From Nitrospirota bacterium (GTDB lineage: Bacteria; Nitrospirota; Thermodesulfovibrionia; Thermodesulfovibrionales; JdFR-88): 62,391 bases of DNA. The notes beneath the pieces are model-generated. The model had not been told where the DNA came from. It did no database searches and worked only from the letters and a program-made list of their open reading frames with translations. Position numbers and translations under genes: made by a program. Location: NCBI GenBank assembly GCA_021789735.1, contig JAJYJB010000001.1, forward strand, positions 1-62,391, given 5' to 3'. Within the stretch, counting starts at the first letter, position 1. Each line of letters begins with the position of its first letter. Shown one piece after another: positions 1 to 7,896 of the stretch.

Positions 1-122
1 AATATGAGACTCTCTTTTTTCCCGTGACCCGCAACCAAACCTACTTGCTCGTAAAGATTAAAAAGCGCAGGCCAATCAATATCCTTGGTTCCGGTTCTGA
101 ATTCGAGTATTGAATTTTTCAT
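1..122 (-). CDS. GNAT-like acetyltransferase, N-terminal fragment (runs off the window)
   Basis: Reading leftwards from the ATG at 122 gives 40 uninterrupted codons up to the window edge. The peptide begins MKNSILEFRTGTKDIDW and continues with LYEQVGLVAGHGKK. The DIDW, LYExVGL and GxGKK pattern resembles the N-terminus of GNAT-family N-acetyltransferases. That is recognition by pattern only, since the acetyl-CoA-binding part lies outside. A strong promoter at 201-173 points at it, and an AAGGAAG ribosome-binding-like site lies about 15 bases upstream of the ATG. The local sequence is clearly more AT-rich than the core of the window, which suggests acquired DNA. Confidence 0.5.
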   Translation of the reverse strand, partial: MKNSILEFRTGTKDIDWPALFNLYEQVGLVAGHGKKESLI

Positions 123-172
123 TTAAGAAAGTTACCACTTCCTTTTTAAAGTAGGAAGCGGACGGTTGCACG

Positions 173-201
173 ATTTTAAGCAGCTGCTTTCTTCCTGTCA
201 A
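173..201 (-). promoter_or_regulatory. sigma70-type promoter for the truncated GNAT-like gene
   Basis: On the minus strand, TTGACA (201-196) and TAAAAT (178-173) are separated by exactly 17 bases. The gene start at 122 lies about 50 bases downstream. This is one of the best consensus matches in the window. Confidence 0.7.
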
Positions 202-367
202 GGGATTTCTGCCCAAGGCGGTATCCGTTTAGGTCCCTTGCTCGATTATGTAAGATGTTTTTCTCATTCTTTTGTTTTCCTCTTGAATTTAATGCCTTAG
301 GGACCCGAAGAGTCTCGTTTGTTGGTATGATCGTTTGTTGGGTCAACCCGAAAAAAATGCCTCTTTT

Positions 368-395
368 TGACACTTCTTGATACTTAATGACACTT
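368..395 (-). repeat. three tandem 10-bp repeats downstream of tRNA-Leu
   Basis: On the minus strand, three units AAGTGTCA / AAGTATCA / AAGTGTCA start every 10 bases, one helical turn apart, about 60 bases past the 3' end of tRNA-Leu. Phased TGTCA repeats next to a tRNA 3' end resemble integrase arm-type binding sites of integrative elements. No integrase gene is visible, so this may be the remnant of an attachment region. Confidence 0.4.
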
Positions 396-451
396 AGGGA
401 TTTTCGGTCGGATAAAGCGTAAGTAACGAAAACTATTGAAAAAAGAAGAAA

Positions 452-535
452 TGCCGGAGACGGGATTCGAACCCGTGCGGGGTTTCCCCCGAGGGATTTT
501 AAGTCCCTTGCGTCTGCCAGTTCCGCCACTCCGGC
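452..535 (-). tRNA. tRNA-Leu (anticodon UAA)
   Basis: The minus strand folds as a class II tRNA. The acceptor stem is GCCGGAG/CTCCGGC with discriminator A at 452. The anticodon stem AGGGA/TCCCT encloses loop CTTAAAA, giving anticodon TAA. The GGGG-AAA-CCCC variable arm is typical of leucine tRNAs, and the T loop contains TTCGAAT. CCA is not encoded in the gene. Confidence 0.95.
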
Positions 536-546
536 AACGTATGAAT

Positions 547-574
547 TTTATACGGACAGGCAGTACCAATTCAA
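547..574 (-). promoter_or_regulatory. promoter of tRNA-Leu
   Basis: TTGAAT (574-569) and TATAAA (552-547) on the minus strand are 16 bases apart. The mature tRNA 5' end at 535 is 11 bases past the -10 box, as expected for a short pre-tRNA leader. Confidence 0.55.
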
Positions 575-587
575 GCCGGGGGCGGCC

Positions 588-1271
588 CTATTTCGCAGGC
601 CCGGAGCCGGTAAAAAACCTCTCTATCTCTTTCTCTTCGATCTTGAGCTCAAGCGCAAGGTGCCTGGGTGACGCCTTCGTCTGGCTTATGACCTCTTTCA
701 TGTATTCCTCATAGGATGCGGCTGAACCCCAGCAGCTGTTGAAATGCTCTTTCAGTATGAAGGTGAGCCCTTCGGACGTTATTTGAAAGCCTTTCTTGGT
801 GTCTTCTTTTTCACTTTCCTCTGGAATTCCTATCACCGACATGCGGTCATCCACCGTCATGTACCTGAGGTCGTGGAGGATAGGGCAGCTGCTGTACCTG
901 ACCTCCGCCCCCGCCTTTGTATATAGGCTGCCGATGTACAGTCTGTCATGGAAACGCGGAAGCAGGTATTTCACGCTTACGCCGGCACGGCAGACCCTTT
1001 CTATGGCATTTATTATATCGTCGGTCCGTTTCCTGTCCGTGTGGCTTGGATACCTTCCCGTAATGAAGCCCTTGACCTCATGCCTTGCGTCCGACATGGA
1101 ATCAACCACCGCGAGGAAGTATTCTATCCTTGTGAAGGTCCTTGTGGCCTTTTCCACCTCCAGGAGGAGCTTTTCCCTGCCGCGGCCTTCTTTTATGCTG
1201 TCCAGCAGGAGGAGCACTGTGAAGATGAGCAGAACGGATTCAATGACAAGGAGGGATATCTCTAGTTTCAT
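588..1271 (-). CDS. membrane-anchored PLD-like/TrmB-C-like protein, function unknown
   Basis: 227 residues. Residues 3-25 form one hydrophobic N-terminal segment with little before it, so the rest could face either side of the membrane. The central region (about 60-180) has the look of a degenerate phospholipase-D-type fold: a helical stretch, then GVSVKYLLPRF, LHDLRYMTVDDRMSVIG and a helical end. The canonical HxKxxxxD catalytic motif is missing; YMTVDD stands in its place, as in the sugar- or ligand-sensing PLD-like domain of some TrmB-type regulators. The gene overlaps the start of nothing but is overlapped by 4 bases (1268-1271) with the stop of the SBBP gene upstream, so the two are probably co-transcribed. 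Enzymatic activity is unlikely; a sensing or structural role is a guess. Confidence 0.6.
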   Translation of the reverse strand: MKLEISLLVIESVLLIFTVLLLLDSIKEGRGREKLLLEVEKATRTFTRIEYFLAVVDSMSDARHEVKGFITGRYPSHTDRKRTDDIINAIERVCRAGVSVKYLLPRFHDRLYIGSLYTKAGAEVRYSSCPILHDLRYMTVDDRMSVIGIPEESEKEDTKKGFQITSEGLTFILKEHFNSCWGSAASYEEYMKEVISQTKASPRHLALELKIEEKEIERFFTGSGPAK

Positions 1272-3919
1272 CGGGTCGTAAAGGAATTGGTCCCGCTTTC
1301 AGCGCTAGCGCCCCTGCCGTCAAGAGCAGCCACCTTCCAGAAGTATGTCGTGCCGCCCAGGAGGCCGGAAACCGTCTTCTGGACGGTATTTGGGGGGGAT
1401 GACGTCCCGCCCCCTCCGCAGGACGCAAGGGCCATGCCCGCAGCCAGGGCGATCGCAATCAGCAGCAAAACCATTTTCCTCCACCTCCGCGTCCCGAATA
1501 TGAATGCCGTAAATAATAACATGGAAAGCGGTGGGCCTTCACGTGGGAGCACGCTTTTGGCTGCGGCCAGTTGCTCCGGCGGGCAGTTCTGGAAGCTCTG
1601 GTTGGTGCAGAGGAAAAACTGGTATGTGATCGGGTCCCCGTCCGGGTCCGTGGATTTGGACCACGAGAAGGTGACCGTGGAGCCAAGCCCCGTCTGCCCG
1701 TTGGTGGGGCTTATGAGCGAGGGTGCGGAGGGGGGCTGGTTCGGATTTGATATCTCGGAGACGAAGGCGTCCGTGGAGCCCGCATACCCCAAGACGGCAT
1801 TTTTGGTCAGGAAGTCAGGGGAGTCGGTTGAGCCTGTGATGAAGGCGTCTCCCGCGGAGTCGAGCGCTATGGCAGTGCCGAAGTCGGTGGAGCTTCCGCC
1901 AAGTATGGTGGAGTATACGAGCGCGCTTCCGGCGGCATTTATCTCCTCCACGAATGCGTTCACGCCACCCGTTATCCCCTGCACCTGGTCCAGGAGAGGG
2001 AAATCCGTGGATATCGTCTGTCCGGTGATGAAGACCTCGCCGGATGTGTCCACCGCAACGCCCGTTCCGGAATCGTCAGCCGAGCCCCCCAGGAAAGTGG
2101 AATAGATGAGGGTTCCGCCCGGGCTGAACTTGGAGAGGAAGATATCTTTTCCTCCCCGGTAAGTCTGGATCGGGTCCAGCAAAGGGAAGTCCGGAGACGT
2201 GGCGCTTCCGGCAATGTATGCGTTTCCCTGGGAATCCAGCGCTATCGCCGCCGCCCCGTCGCTTGCCCCGCCCCCGTGGAAAGTGGAAAAAAGTATCTTC
2301 CCCGTGGGGTCCAGTTCCGTGAGAAAGGCGTTTTGGCTGCCGCGCAAAAAAGCCTGTCTCGGGTTTACAACAGGGAAGTCCGTGGAGCTTGTCGATCCGG
2401 TGACATACGCGTCACCGGCTGAGTTCACGGCGATCCCCGCCCCGGTGTCGCTGCCCTGGCCGCCAAGGAGCACGGAATATCCGAGTTTCGATCCTCCGGC
2501 AAGAATTTTGACGGCGAAGGCGTCCGACAGGGCGGGTGCCGCGCGCGTGGAATTCAGGAGCGGGAAGTTGGTTGAGGTCGCAAATCCCGTGACGTAAATG
2601 TTTTTAGACGTGTCAAGAGCTATTCCCCTGCCTTCATCGTCCGCCCCTCCGCCAAAAAAAGTGGAATACAGCAGCTTGCTGCCGTCAGCGGACAGTTCGG
2701 TCACGAATATGTTCCGGCTGCCCTGAAGGAACGCCTGAAGCGGCGACACCGCCGGGAAATCGGGCGAGCTCGTATAGCCGGTTATGAAGGCCTCCCCGGA
2801 GGAGTCCACGGCTATGGCATTGGCCTGAGTAACGTCGTTTCCGCCAATGACGGTCGAGTACACAATGTGTGGAGATGGGGACAGCGAAATCTTGGTAACG
2901 AAGGCATCGGTCGATCCCGTGAACAATTTGGCCGGACCCACCAGGGGGAAATTGGGCGAAGACGTGAACCCCGTCACGTAGACGTTGCCGTTTGTATCGG
3001 CAGCGATGCCCTGCCCCTGGTCCGCCGCAGAGCCTCCAAGGAAAGTCGAGAAAAGAAGGTCCGGGTCTATTACCAAGGCCCTTTTTTTATCGTATCGCGC
3101 GATCCGGAAAGCGGCGCTGTCTTCTCCGGTGAGGACAAACCCTCCGTTCACCGGCACCCTTCCGCCCCCTGCCACCTCCTGGTATATGCAGGGCTTCTTA
3201 AGCAGAAGCGCTTTCAGGCCGCCAGCCCGCACGATCAGGCTGCCGGCTTTGTCGATCGAGAGCTTTGAACCCTTGAAGCGCAGCCTGATCCTGCCGGGGT
3301 CGGCCCCCGGTTGCACGATGAAATCCACCCTCAGACTTTTTGTTTCCGATATTGTTTCGGATGGCACTGCTGTAAAAACAGCGCTGATGCCGGGATAGAG
3401 GCCCCTGTAATACAGTCTCGCATAGCTAGGGACGCCGGTTATCCATTTGGCCTGGTCTCTGCCTTCAAGATAGTTGACCTTGCCTGGCAGCCTTCCGGCC
3501 CCTGCCAGCGCGACACCCCTTTCTTCTGCCTCGAAATCCATCCTGAGGACTCTTTCTGTTTCTGTTTTTATGTCTTTGCGCATCCCCGGGGCATTTTTTC
3601 CTTTTTGTCCTTTTGCTTTCGCGTTTGCAGCAACCAGTATGGAGGTGCCTTTTGGGTCAAAGAGGATGGCACACCCCGGCCTGCGTGAAAGAAAACCCAC
3701 GCCGCGGGGGGCCTGTCCCAGGTTTTTTTCAAACCCGGAGGGCAGGATGGGAATGGTGTTCTTTCTTGCCTTGGAAGCGCGCCGTACCGCTCCCGGCATC
3801 TCCTGAAGATGACCGCCTGTTATTCCCGCGGCGCCCCTTGCGCGGCCCGCGCAAAAGAGGCAGAAGGCAGCCGTAAGGACAGGGAAAAAAAAGGCCCGTA
3901 CATTCCGGCCCTTTTTCAT
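1268..3919 (-). CDS. secreted SBBP seven-repeat beta-propeller protein with interrupted Fn3 domain
   Basis: 883 residues with a signal peptide (about 1-30) and an N-terminal domain (about 60-290) of the kind that precedes SBBP propellers. It then carries exactly seven repeats of about 57 residues, each of the form YSTxLGG...GIAVDSxGxxYVTGxTxSxDFPL, enough to close one seven-bladed propeller. A fibronectin-III-like domain follows (from about 745 to the end). Oddly, two hydrophobic stretches joined by RRWRK, ending in a lipobox-like LASC-GGGG, lie inside that Fn3 domain at about residues 795-840. The gene starts 4 bases inside the GYD gene (ATGA overlap). Export to the surface or periplasm is very likely. 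The ligand is unknown. Confidence 0.85.
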   Translation of the reverse strand: MKKGRNVRAFFFPVLTAAFCLFCAGRARGAAGITGGHLQEMPGAVRRASKARKNTIPILPSGFEKNLGQAPRGVGFLSRRPGCAILFDPKGTSILVAANAKAKGQKGKNAPGMRKDIKTETERVLRMDFEAEERGVALAGAGRLPGKVNYLEGRDQAKWITGVPSYARLYYRGLYPGISAVFTAVPSETISETKSLRVDFIVQPGADPGRIRLRFKGSKLSIDKAGSLIVRAGGLKALLLKKPCIYQEVAGGGRVPVNGGFVLTGEDSAAFRIARYDKKRALVIDPDLLFSTFLGGSAADQGQGIAADTNGNVYVTGFTSSPNFPLVGPAKLFTGSTDAFVTKISLSPSPHIVYSTVIGGNDVTQANAIAVDSSGEAFITGYTSSPDFPAVSPLQAFLQGSRNIFVTELSADGSKLLYSTFFGGGADDEGRGIALDTSKNIYVTGFATSTNFPLLNSTRAAPALSDAFAVKILAGGSKLGYSVLLGGQGSDTGAGIAVNSAGDAYVTGSTSSTDFPVVNPRQAFLRGSQNAFLTELDPTGKILFSTFHGGGASDGAAAIALDSQGNAYIAGSATSPDFPLLDPIQTYRGGKDIFLSKFSPGGTLIYSTFLGGSADDSGTGVAVDTSGEVFITGQTISTDFPLLDQVQGITGGVNAFVEEINAAGSALVYSTILGGSSTDFGTAIALDSAGDAFITGSTDSPDFLTKNAVLGYAGSTDAFVSEISNPNQPPSAPSLISPTNGQTGLGSTVTFSWSKSTDPDGDPITYQFFLCTNQSFQNCPPEQLAAAKSVLPREGPPLSMLLFTAFIFGTRRWRKMVLLLIAIALAAGMALASCGGGGTSSPPNTVQKTVSGLLGGTTYFWKVAALDGRGASAESGTNSFTTR

Positions 3920-4197
3920 ATCCTCGCTATGAACTTGTCTATTGGTATTGCGGGCATGGAGAGCATCTGTATGCTTCCCCTCGATCCGAGCTCGACGGAA
4001 ATATGAAGTATGGTCTCGTTGTCCGGGGCCTCCACGATGTTCAGAAAATCATAGGGCCCCAGAAGGGCGAACTGCTCTTTGACCTTCACCCCCATGGTCT
4101 CAAGCTCCTTGTTCACCTCGAATATCCTTTGCGGTTTGCTCTTTATCGTCTTTCTTCCCTCGTCGGTAAGCTTGCTCAGGATAACATAGATGGCCAT
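3916..4197 (-). CDS. GYD domain protein
   Basis: 93 residues starting MAIYVILSKLTDEGRKTIK and containing LLGPYDFLNIVEAPDN, the glycine-tyrosine-aspartate signature of the small GYD family, an alpha/beta ferredoxin-like fold of unknown biochemical role. I chose the ATG at 4197 because AGGAGG lies just upstream at the right distance. The longer reading frame back to 4272 has no such site and an atypical N-terminus. The stop overlaps the start of the SBBP gene by 4 bases, so this is probably the first gene of a three-gene unit. Confidence 0.8.
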   Translation of the reverse strand: MAIYVILSKLTDEGRKTIKSKPQRIFEVNKELETMGVKVKEQFALLGPYDFLNIVEAPDNETILHISVELGSRGSIQMLSMPAIPIDKFIARI

Positions 4198-4430
4198 GGA
4201 AAGACCCTCCTTTCCTCGCGCTATTAAGGCTGCGCCGCGTTTAAACTCACGTTTTCCGAAGTTGGTACACAAGACGGACGTCCCCTGTGCCCGATATCTT
4301 TTATTTACGCTTAAAACAGGCAGTTGTCAAACCTTCTTTTCCCGCTGCCGCCCGCCATAATTTCCTCTGTTCACGGGTCTTTTTTTAGGATAGAATTTTA
4401 AAAAAAGAGGTCTTTGCTTTTTTTGTTCAG

Positions 4431-4784
4431 ATGGACAAAAGGGACGTCATTTCCCCGGGGGACTGTGTAAAAACCCCTGACGGGCGCATAGCGAGAGTGC
4501 GCGAAGTGTCGGCGGGCAGATACATCGTGCGTGTGCGCAGGATGTCCGGGAGGACTTCGCAGTTCCTTATGTTTACAAGAGGGGAACTGGAGAGTGTGCC
4601 CTGCCCGAAAGGTTGGATGAGCCCGGATGGATACAACCGTTACCTGAGGGCCACCCTGGAGAAGATGCGGCAGCGGCTTTCACTTAAGGGAAAAAACAAA
4701 AAAACATCATCCGGGGCCAAAGCAAAGGGAAATGCAAAGGCAAAAAAAACGGCTGCCGGGAAACGTGAAGGTGAAAGGACATGA
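4431..4784 (+). CDS. small basic protein of unknown function
   Basis: 117 residues. The N-terminal 45 residues (GDCVKTPDGRIARVREVSAG) look like a small beta-barrel of the SH3/KOW kind, and the last 35 residues are a lysine/alanine/glycine-rich tail that could bind nucleic acid. No family was recognised. It overlaps the DUF488 gene by 4 bases (ATGA), so translation is coupled and both belong to one unit. A GYD/SBBP unit is transcribed divergently. The start codon has no clear ribosome-binding site. Confidence 0.6.
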   Translation: MDKRDVISPGDCVKTPDGRIARVREVSAGRYIVRVRRMSGRTSQFLMFTRGELESVPCPKGWMSPDGYNRYLRATLEKMRQRLSLKGKNKKTSSGAKAKGNAKAKKTAAGKREGERT

Positions 4785-5134
4785 TAAAAATAAAGAGGGT
4801 CTATGAAAAGCCGGAGCGCGGCGACGGGCTGCGGGTCCTGGTGGACAGGATGTGGCCGCGGGGGCTCAAAAAAGAGCAGGCGGCTGTGGATATCTGGCTT
4901 AAGGAAATCGCGCCAAGCGCCGGGTTGAGGAAGTGGTTCGGGCACGAGCCGGAAAAATGCTCACAGTTCAGGGACCGCTATTTCGGGGAGCTGAAAGACA
5001 AGGGCGGCATGGTCTCCGAGCTGGCAAGCAAGGTCAGGGAAGGCACCGTCACGCTGCTCTACGGCGCAAAATACGAGGCCTGCAACAACGCCACGGTGCT
5101 GAAAGAATACCTGGAGAAAAAAGGGAAAGCGTGA
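4781..5134 (+). CDS. DUF488 family protein
   Basis: 117 residues, the normal length for the short YeaO-like branch of DUF488. Family landmarks are RVYEKPERGDGLRVLVDRMWPRG near the N-terminus, WLKEIAPSAGLRKWFGH in the middle and VTLLYGAKYEACNNATVLKEYL at the end. The family has no well-established function; some members sit near haem, nitrate or stress genes. The start is fixed by the ATGA overlap with the upstream basic protein. A run of T residues follows before the convergent gspF. Confidence 0.85.
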   Translation: MIKIKRVYEKPERGDGLRVLVDRMWPRGLKKEQAAVDIWLKEIAPSAGLRKWFGHEPEKCSQFRDRYFGELKDKGGMVSELASKVREGTVTLLYGAKYEACNNATVLKEYLEKKGKA

Positions 5135-5216
5135 TCCGGCGGGGCGGGCTTTCAAGGACTTTTTTGTTTACGCATTGAGGTCACGGATACCGCCTGAAGG
5201 GCCTGCCTTTTTTTTT

Positions 5217-6368
5217 TTACTTTACAAGCTGGTTCATCTCGAATATGGGCAGCAGGACCGCCAGGACTATGAAGCCGACGATCCCCCCCATGATGAGGAT
5301 CATGGAGGGCTCAAGCAGCGCCAATGACCTGTCCAGCCGCCTTTTGAAATCCTCCTCATAGGAGTTGGCGGCCTTTTTTACCGCCTCTCCCAGGTGGCCG
5401 CTCTTCTGTCCGGTCGCAAGAAGCTGGGTGAAGACGTGGGGGAACCCGTGCAGCGCCTGGGACAGCTCCGCGCCCTCCGAAAGCCTCTGCCTCGCCTCCA
5501 TCACTTCTTTTTCGATGTGCTTGTTGCCGCTTGAAGGGCCTGAGAGCTCCAGGGCCTTCAGCACCGGCAGTCCGCCGTCCAGCAGAAAGCCAAGCGCCCG
5601 CGTGAACCTGCTCAAATAAAGACTTTTCAAAAGCTTGGAGCCCATGAGCAGGGTGTCTATCTTCAGCCTGTTTTTCCGGTAGTAGTGCCTGAACCAGTAG
5701 CCTGCGATTATCACCAGCAGAAAGATGACCCACCAGTAGTTGACGAAGATGCCGCTTATGAACATGAGAAGCCTGGTGGCAAGGGGCAGCGCCTTGCCCG
5801 AATCGCGGAATATCTTCGTTATCTTGGGCATTACGAAGGCAAAGATGAACGAAAGTATCACCGCGCCTACCAACACCATGAAGGCCGGGTAGATGAGGGC
5901 GGCCTTTACCCTTGCTTTTGTCCTTGCCTCCTCGTCCAGGAAATCTGCCAGGCTCCTGAGGACTGTGTCCATCGCGCCGCTTGCCTCTCCGGAGGCGACC
6001 ATCTTTACGTAAAACTCGGGGAACACCGCATATTGCGACAAAGTGCGGGAAAGGCTCATTCCGGAGGAGACGTCATCGGCTATGTTGCCAAGCAGGTCGC
6101 CCCAGTGTCCCCTTGTTTCGGCGGAAAGGCCCCTCAGGGCGTCAAGCACCGTCACGCCCGATGCGGTGAGCAGCGCCAGCTGCCTGGTTATGAAGGGCAG
6201 GGTCTCCGGTTTCGCCTTGGAGGCGGCCGTCTTCCGCAGGCTGATCTGGTGGGGGAAAACGCCTTGCTCCTTGAGCTTTAAGACCGCCTGCTTTTCGGTT
6301 TCGGCCGTTATTGTTCCGGAGGTCTCGCTGCCCGAGGATGCGTACGCCTTATACCTGAATGCCGGCAT
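5217..6368 (-). CDS. gspF: type II secretion inner-membrane protein GspF
   Basis: 383 residues beginning MPAFRYKAYASSGSE, the usual start of GspF/PilC proteins. Two T2SSF domains are present (about 55-180 and 260-380), with hydrophobic segments around 155-180, 205-225 and 355-378. GspF is the polytopic platform protein that couples the GspE ATPase to pseudopilus assembly. The start lies 20 bases inside the end of gspE, so the genes are translationally coupled. It is the last gene of the gspC-D-E-F unit here; no gspG-to-N genes follow, so the pseudopilins must be encoded elsewhere. Confidence 0.93.
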   Translation of the reverse strand: MPAFRYKAYASSGSETSGTITAETEKQAVLKLKEQGVFPHQISLRKTAASKAKPETLPFITRQLALLTASGVTVLDALRGLSAETRGHWGDLLGNIADDVSSGMSLSRTLSQYAVFPEFYVKMVASGEASGAMDTVLRSLADFLDEEARTKARVKAALIYPAFMVLVGAVILSFIFAFVMPKITKIFRDSGKALPLATRLLMFISGIFVNYWWVIFLLVIIAGYWFRHYYRKNRLKIDTLLMGSKLLKSLYLSRFTRALGFLLDGGLPVLKALELSGPSSGNKHIEKEVMEARQRLSEGAELSQALHGFPHVFTQLLATGQKSGHLGEAVKKAANSYEEDFKRRLDRSLALLEPSMILIMGGIVGFIVLAVLLPIFEMNQLVK

Positions 6369-7896
6369 CGTCTTTTTGAGTCACCCTGAAGACTTCTTCG
6401 AGGGTCGTAAGGCCTGTTGAGACTTTCAGGAGGCCGTCTTTCCGCAGGGTCCTCATCCCTTCGGAGATGGCCTTTTCGGCAATGCTTTTTGCGTCGGCCC
6501 TCTCCGTGATGAGCTTCCTGATGGAGGGCACCACTTCCAGGAACTCAAATATCCCTGCCCTTCCAAGATACCCGGAGCCTCCGCACCGCTCGCAGCCCCT
6601 TCCCCTTGTCCCCACAGGCCCGCCATTTTGGGCCAGGTCGGGCACCTGCATCATGAGGGCCTCCGAAGAGGCGCCCTCGCTCTGCGCGCTGCAATAAGAG
6701 CAGTTCCTGCGCACCAGCCTTTGCGCGAGCACTCCCGCCAGGGAAGATGCCACCAGAAAAGGCTCCACGCCAATGTCAATGAGCCTGGTTATCGCGGAGG
6801 CGGCGTCGTTTGTGTGAAGGGTGCTAAGAACAAGGTGCCCGGTGAGGGACGCCTGTATGGCTATCTGCGCGGTCTCCAGGTCCCTGATCTCGCCTATCAT
6901 TATGACGTCCGGGTCCTGGCGGAGGATAGAGCGCAGACCCGAGGCGAACGTCAGCCCCACTTTCGGGTTGATCTGTATCTGCCCTATGCCGGAAAGCTCG
7001 TATTCGACCGGGTCCTCTATGGTGACGATATTCTTCTCCTCGGAAAATATCTTCCGCAGCGCCGCGTACAGCGTGGTCGTTTTTCCGCTCCCGGTGGGGC
7101 CGGTGACCAGGATAATGCCGTTTTGCCGCGAAAGGAGCCCCTCGAAATGCTCCATCATGAGGCCGTCCATCCCAAGCTCGGTGAGCCCTATGGAGCCGCC
7201 GCGCCTGTCCAGTATCCTCATTACCACGCGCTCCCCGTGGATGGTCGGGATAAGGGAGACCCTTATGTCTATGTCCTTTCCGCCGACAAGGAGCCTTATC
7301 CTGCCGTCCTGGGGCAGGCGCCTTTCCGCTATGTCCAGGCTTGCCATTATCTTGACCCTGCTTACCAGGGCATCCTGTATGATCTTGGGAGGGGCCAGGA
7401 TCTTTTTCAGCACCCCGTCAACCCTTATCCTGACCTCAAGCTCCTTCTCGAAGGGCTCTATATGTATGTCGCTGGCCCTGTCCTTCATCGCCTGCTTTAA
7501 AAGGGCGTTCAGAAGCCTTATTATGGGCGCCTCTTCCGTAAGCTCAAGGATGTCCTTGGGCCTTTCAAACTCGGTGGCCACGGAGGAAAGGTCATCCTCC
7601 CGGATGTCCGCCATGACGTCTTTTGCGCTGCCAAGCTGCCCGTAATACCGGTTTATCGCCTCCTGCACCACCGCCTTGTCCCCCCAGAGGGCTTTTGGCT
7701 TGAGCGACATCTCCCTGGCCAGATCGAAAAGGGCAAATACCCCTTCCTGGCCAGATACCACCCCGACAAGGTCCCCGTCTTCCCTGCGCAGCGGCATAAG
7801 CAAGTTGCCCCTTGCGTAGGAAAGGGGAACGGATGCCAGAAGCGGCAGCTCAACGTCTTCTTCAGAGATACTGTCTATCTTTACGGCTTTGCTCAT
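6349..7896 (-). CDS. gspE: type II secretion ATPase GspE
   Basis: 515 residues. An N-terminal GspE/PilB domain is followed by the hexameric secretion ATPase. Walker A GPTGSGKTTT lies at 266-275, an Asp box and Walker B (DPDVIMIGEIRD) follow, and the His box STLHTNDA is present. A tetracysteine zinc motif, CSYC and CERC, sits near residue 400-450 as in type II secretion and pilus assembly ATPases. It powers pseudopilus polymerisation from the cytoplasmic face. The ATGA overlap with gspD (7893-7896) and the overlap with gspF show one operon. Confidence 0.95.
   Translation of the reverse strand: MSKAVKIDSISEEDVELPLLASVPLSYARGNLLMPLRREDGDLVGVVSGQEGVFALFDLAREMSLKPKALWGDKAVVQEAINRYYGQLGSAKDVMADIREDDLSSVATEFERPKDILELTEEAPIIRLLNALLKQAMKDRASDIHIEPFEKELEVRIRVDGVLKKILAPPKIIQDALVSRVKIMASLDIAERRLPQDGRIRLLVGGKDIDIRVSLIPTIHGERVVMRILDRRGGSIGLTELGMDGLMMEHFEGLLSRQNGIILVTGPTGSGKTTTLYAALRKIFSEEKNIVTIEDPVEYELSGIGQIQINPKVGLTFASGLRSILRQDPDVIMIGEIRDLETAQIAIQASLTGHLVLSTLHTNDAASAITRLIDIGVEPFLVASSLAGVLAQRLVRRNCSYCSAQSEGASSEALMMQVPDLAQNGGPVGTRGRGCERCGGSGYLGRAGIFEFLEVVPSIRKLITERADAKSIAEKAISEGMRTLRKDGLLKVSTGLTTLEEVFRVTQKDDAGIQV

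Noticed and set aside
176..529. 117-residue minus-strand frame overlapping tRNA-Leu
   Set aside because: It covers the whole tRNA gene and the tandem repeats, has no ribosome-binding site and resembles no protein.
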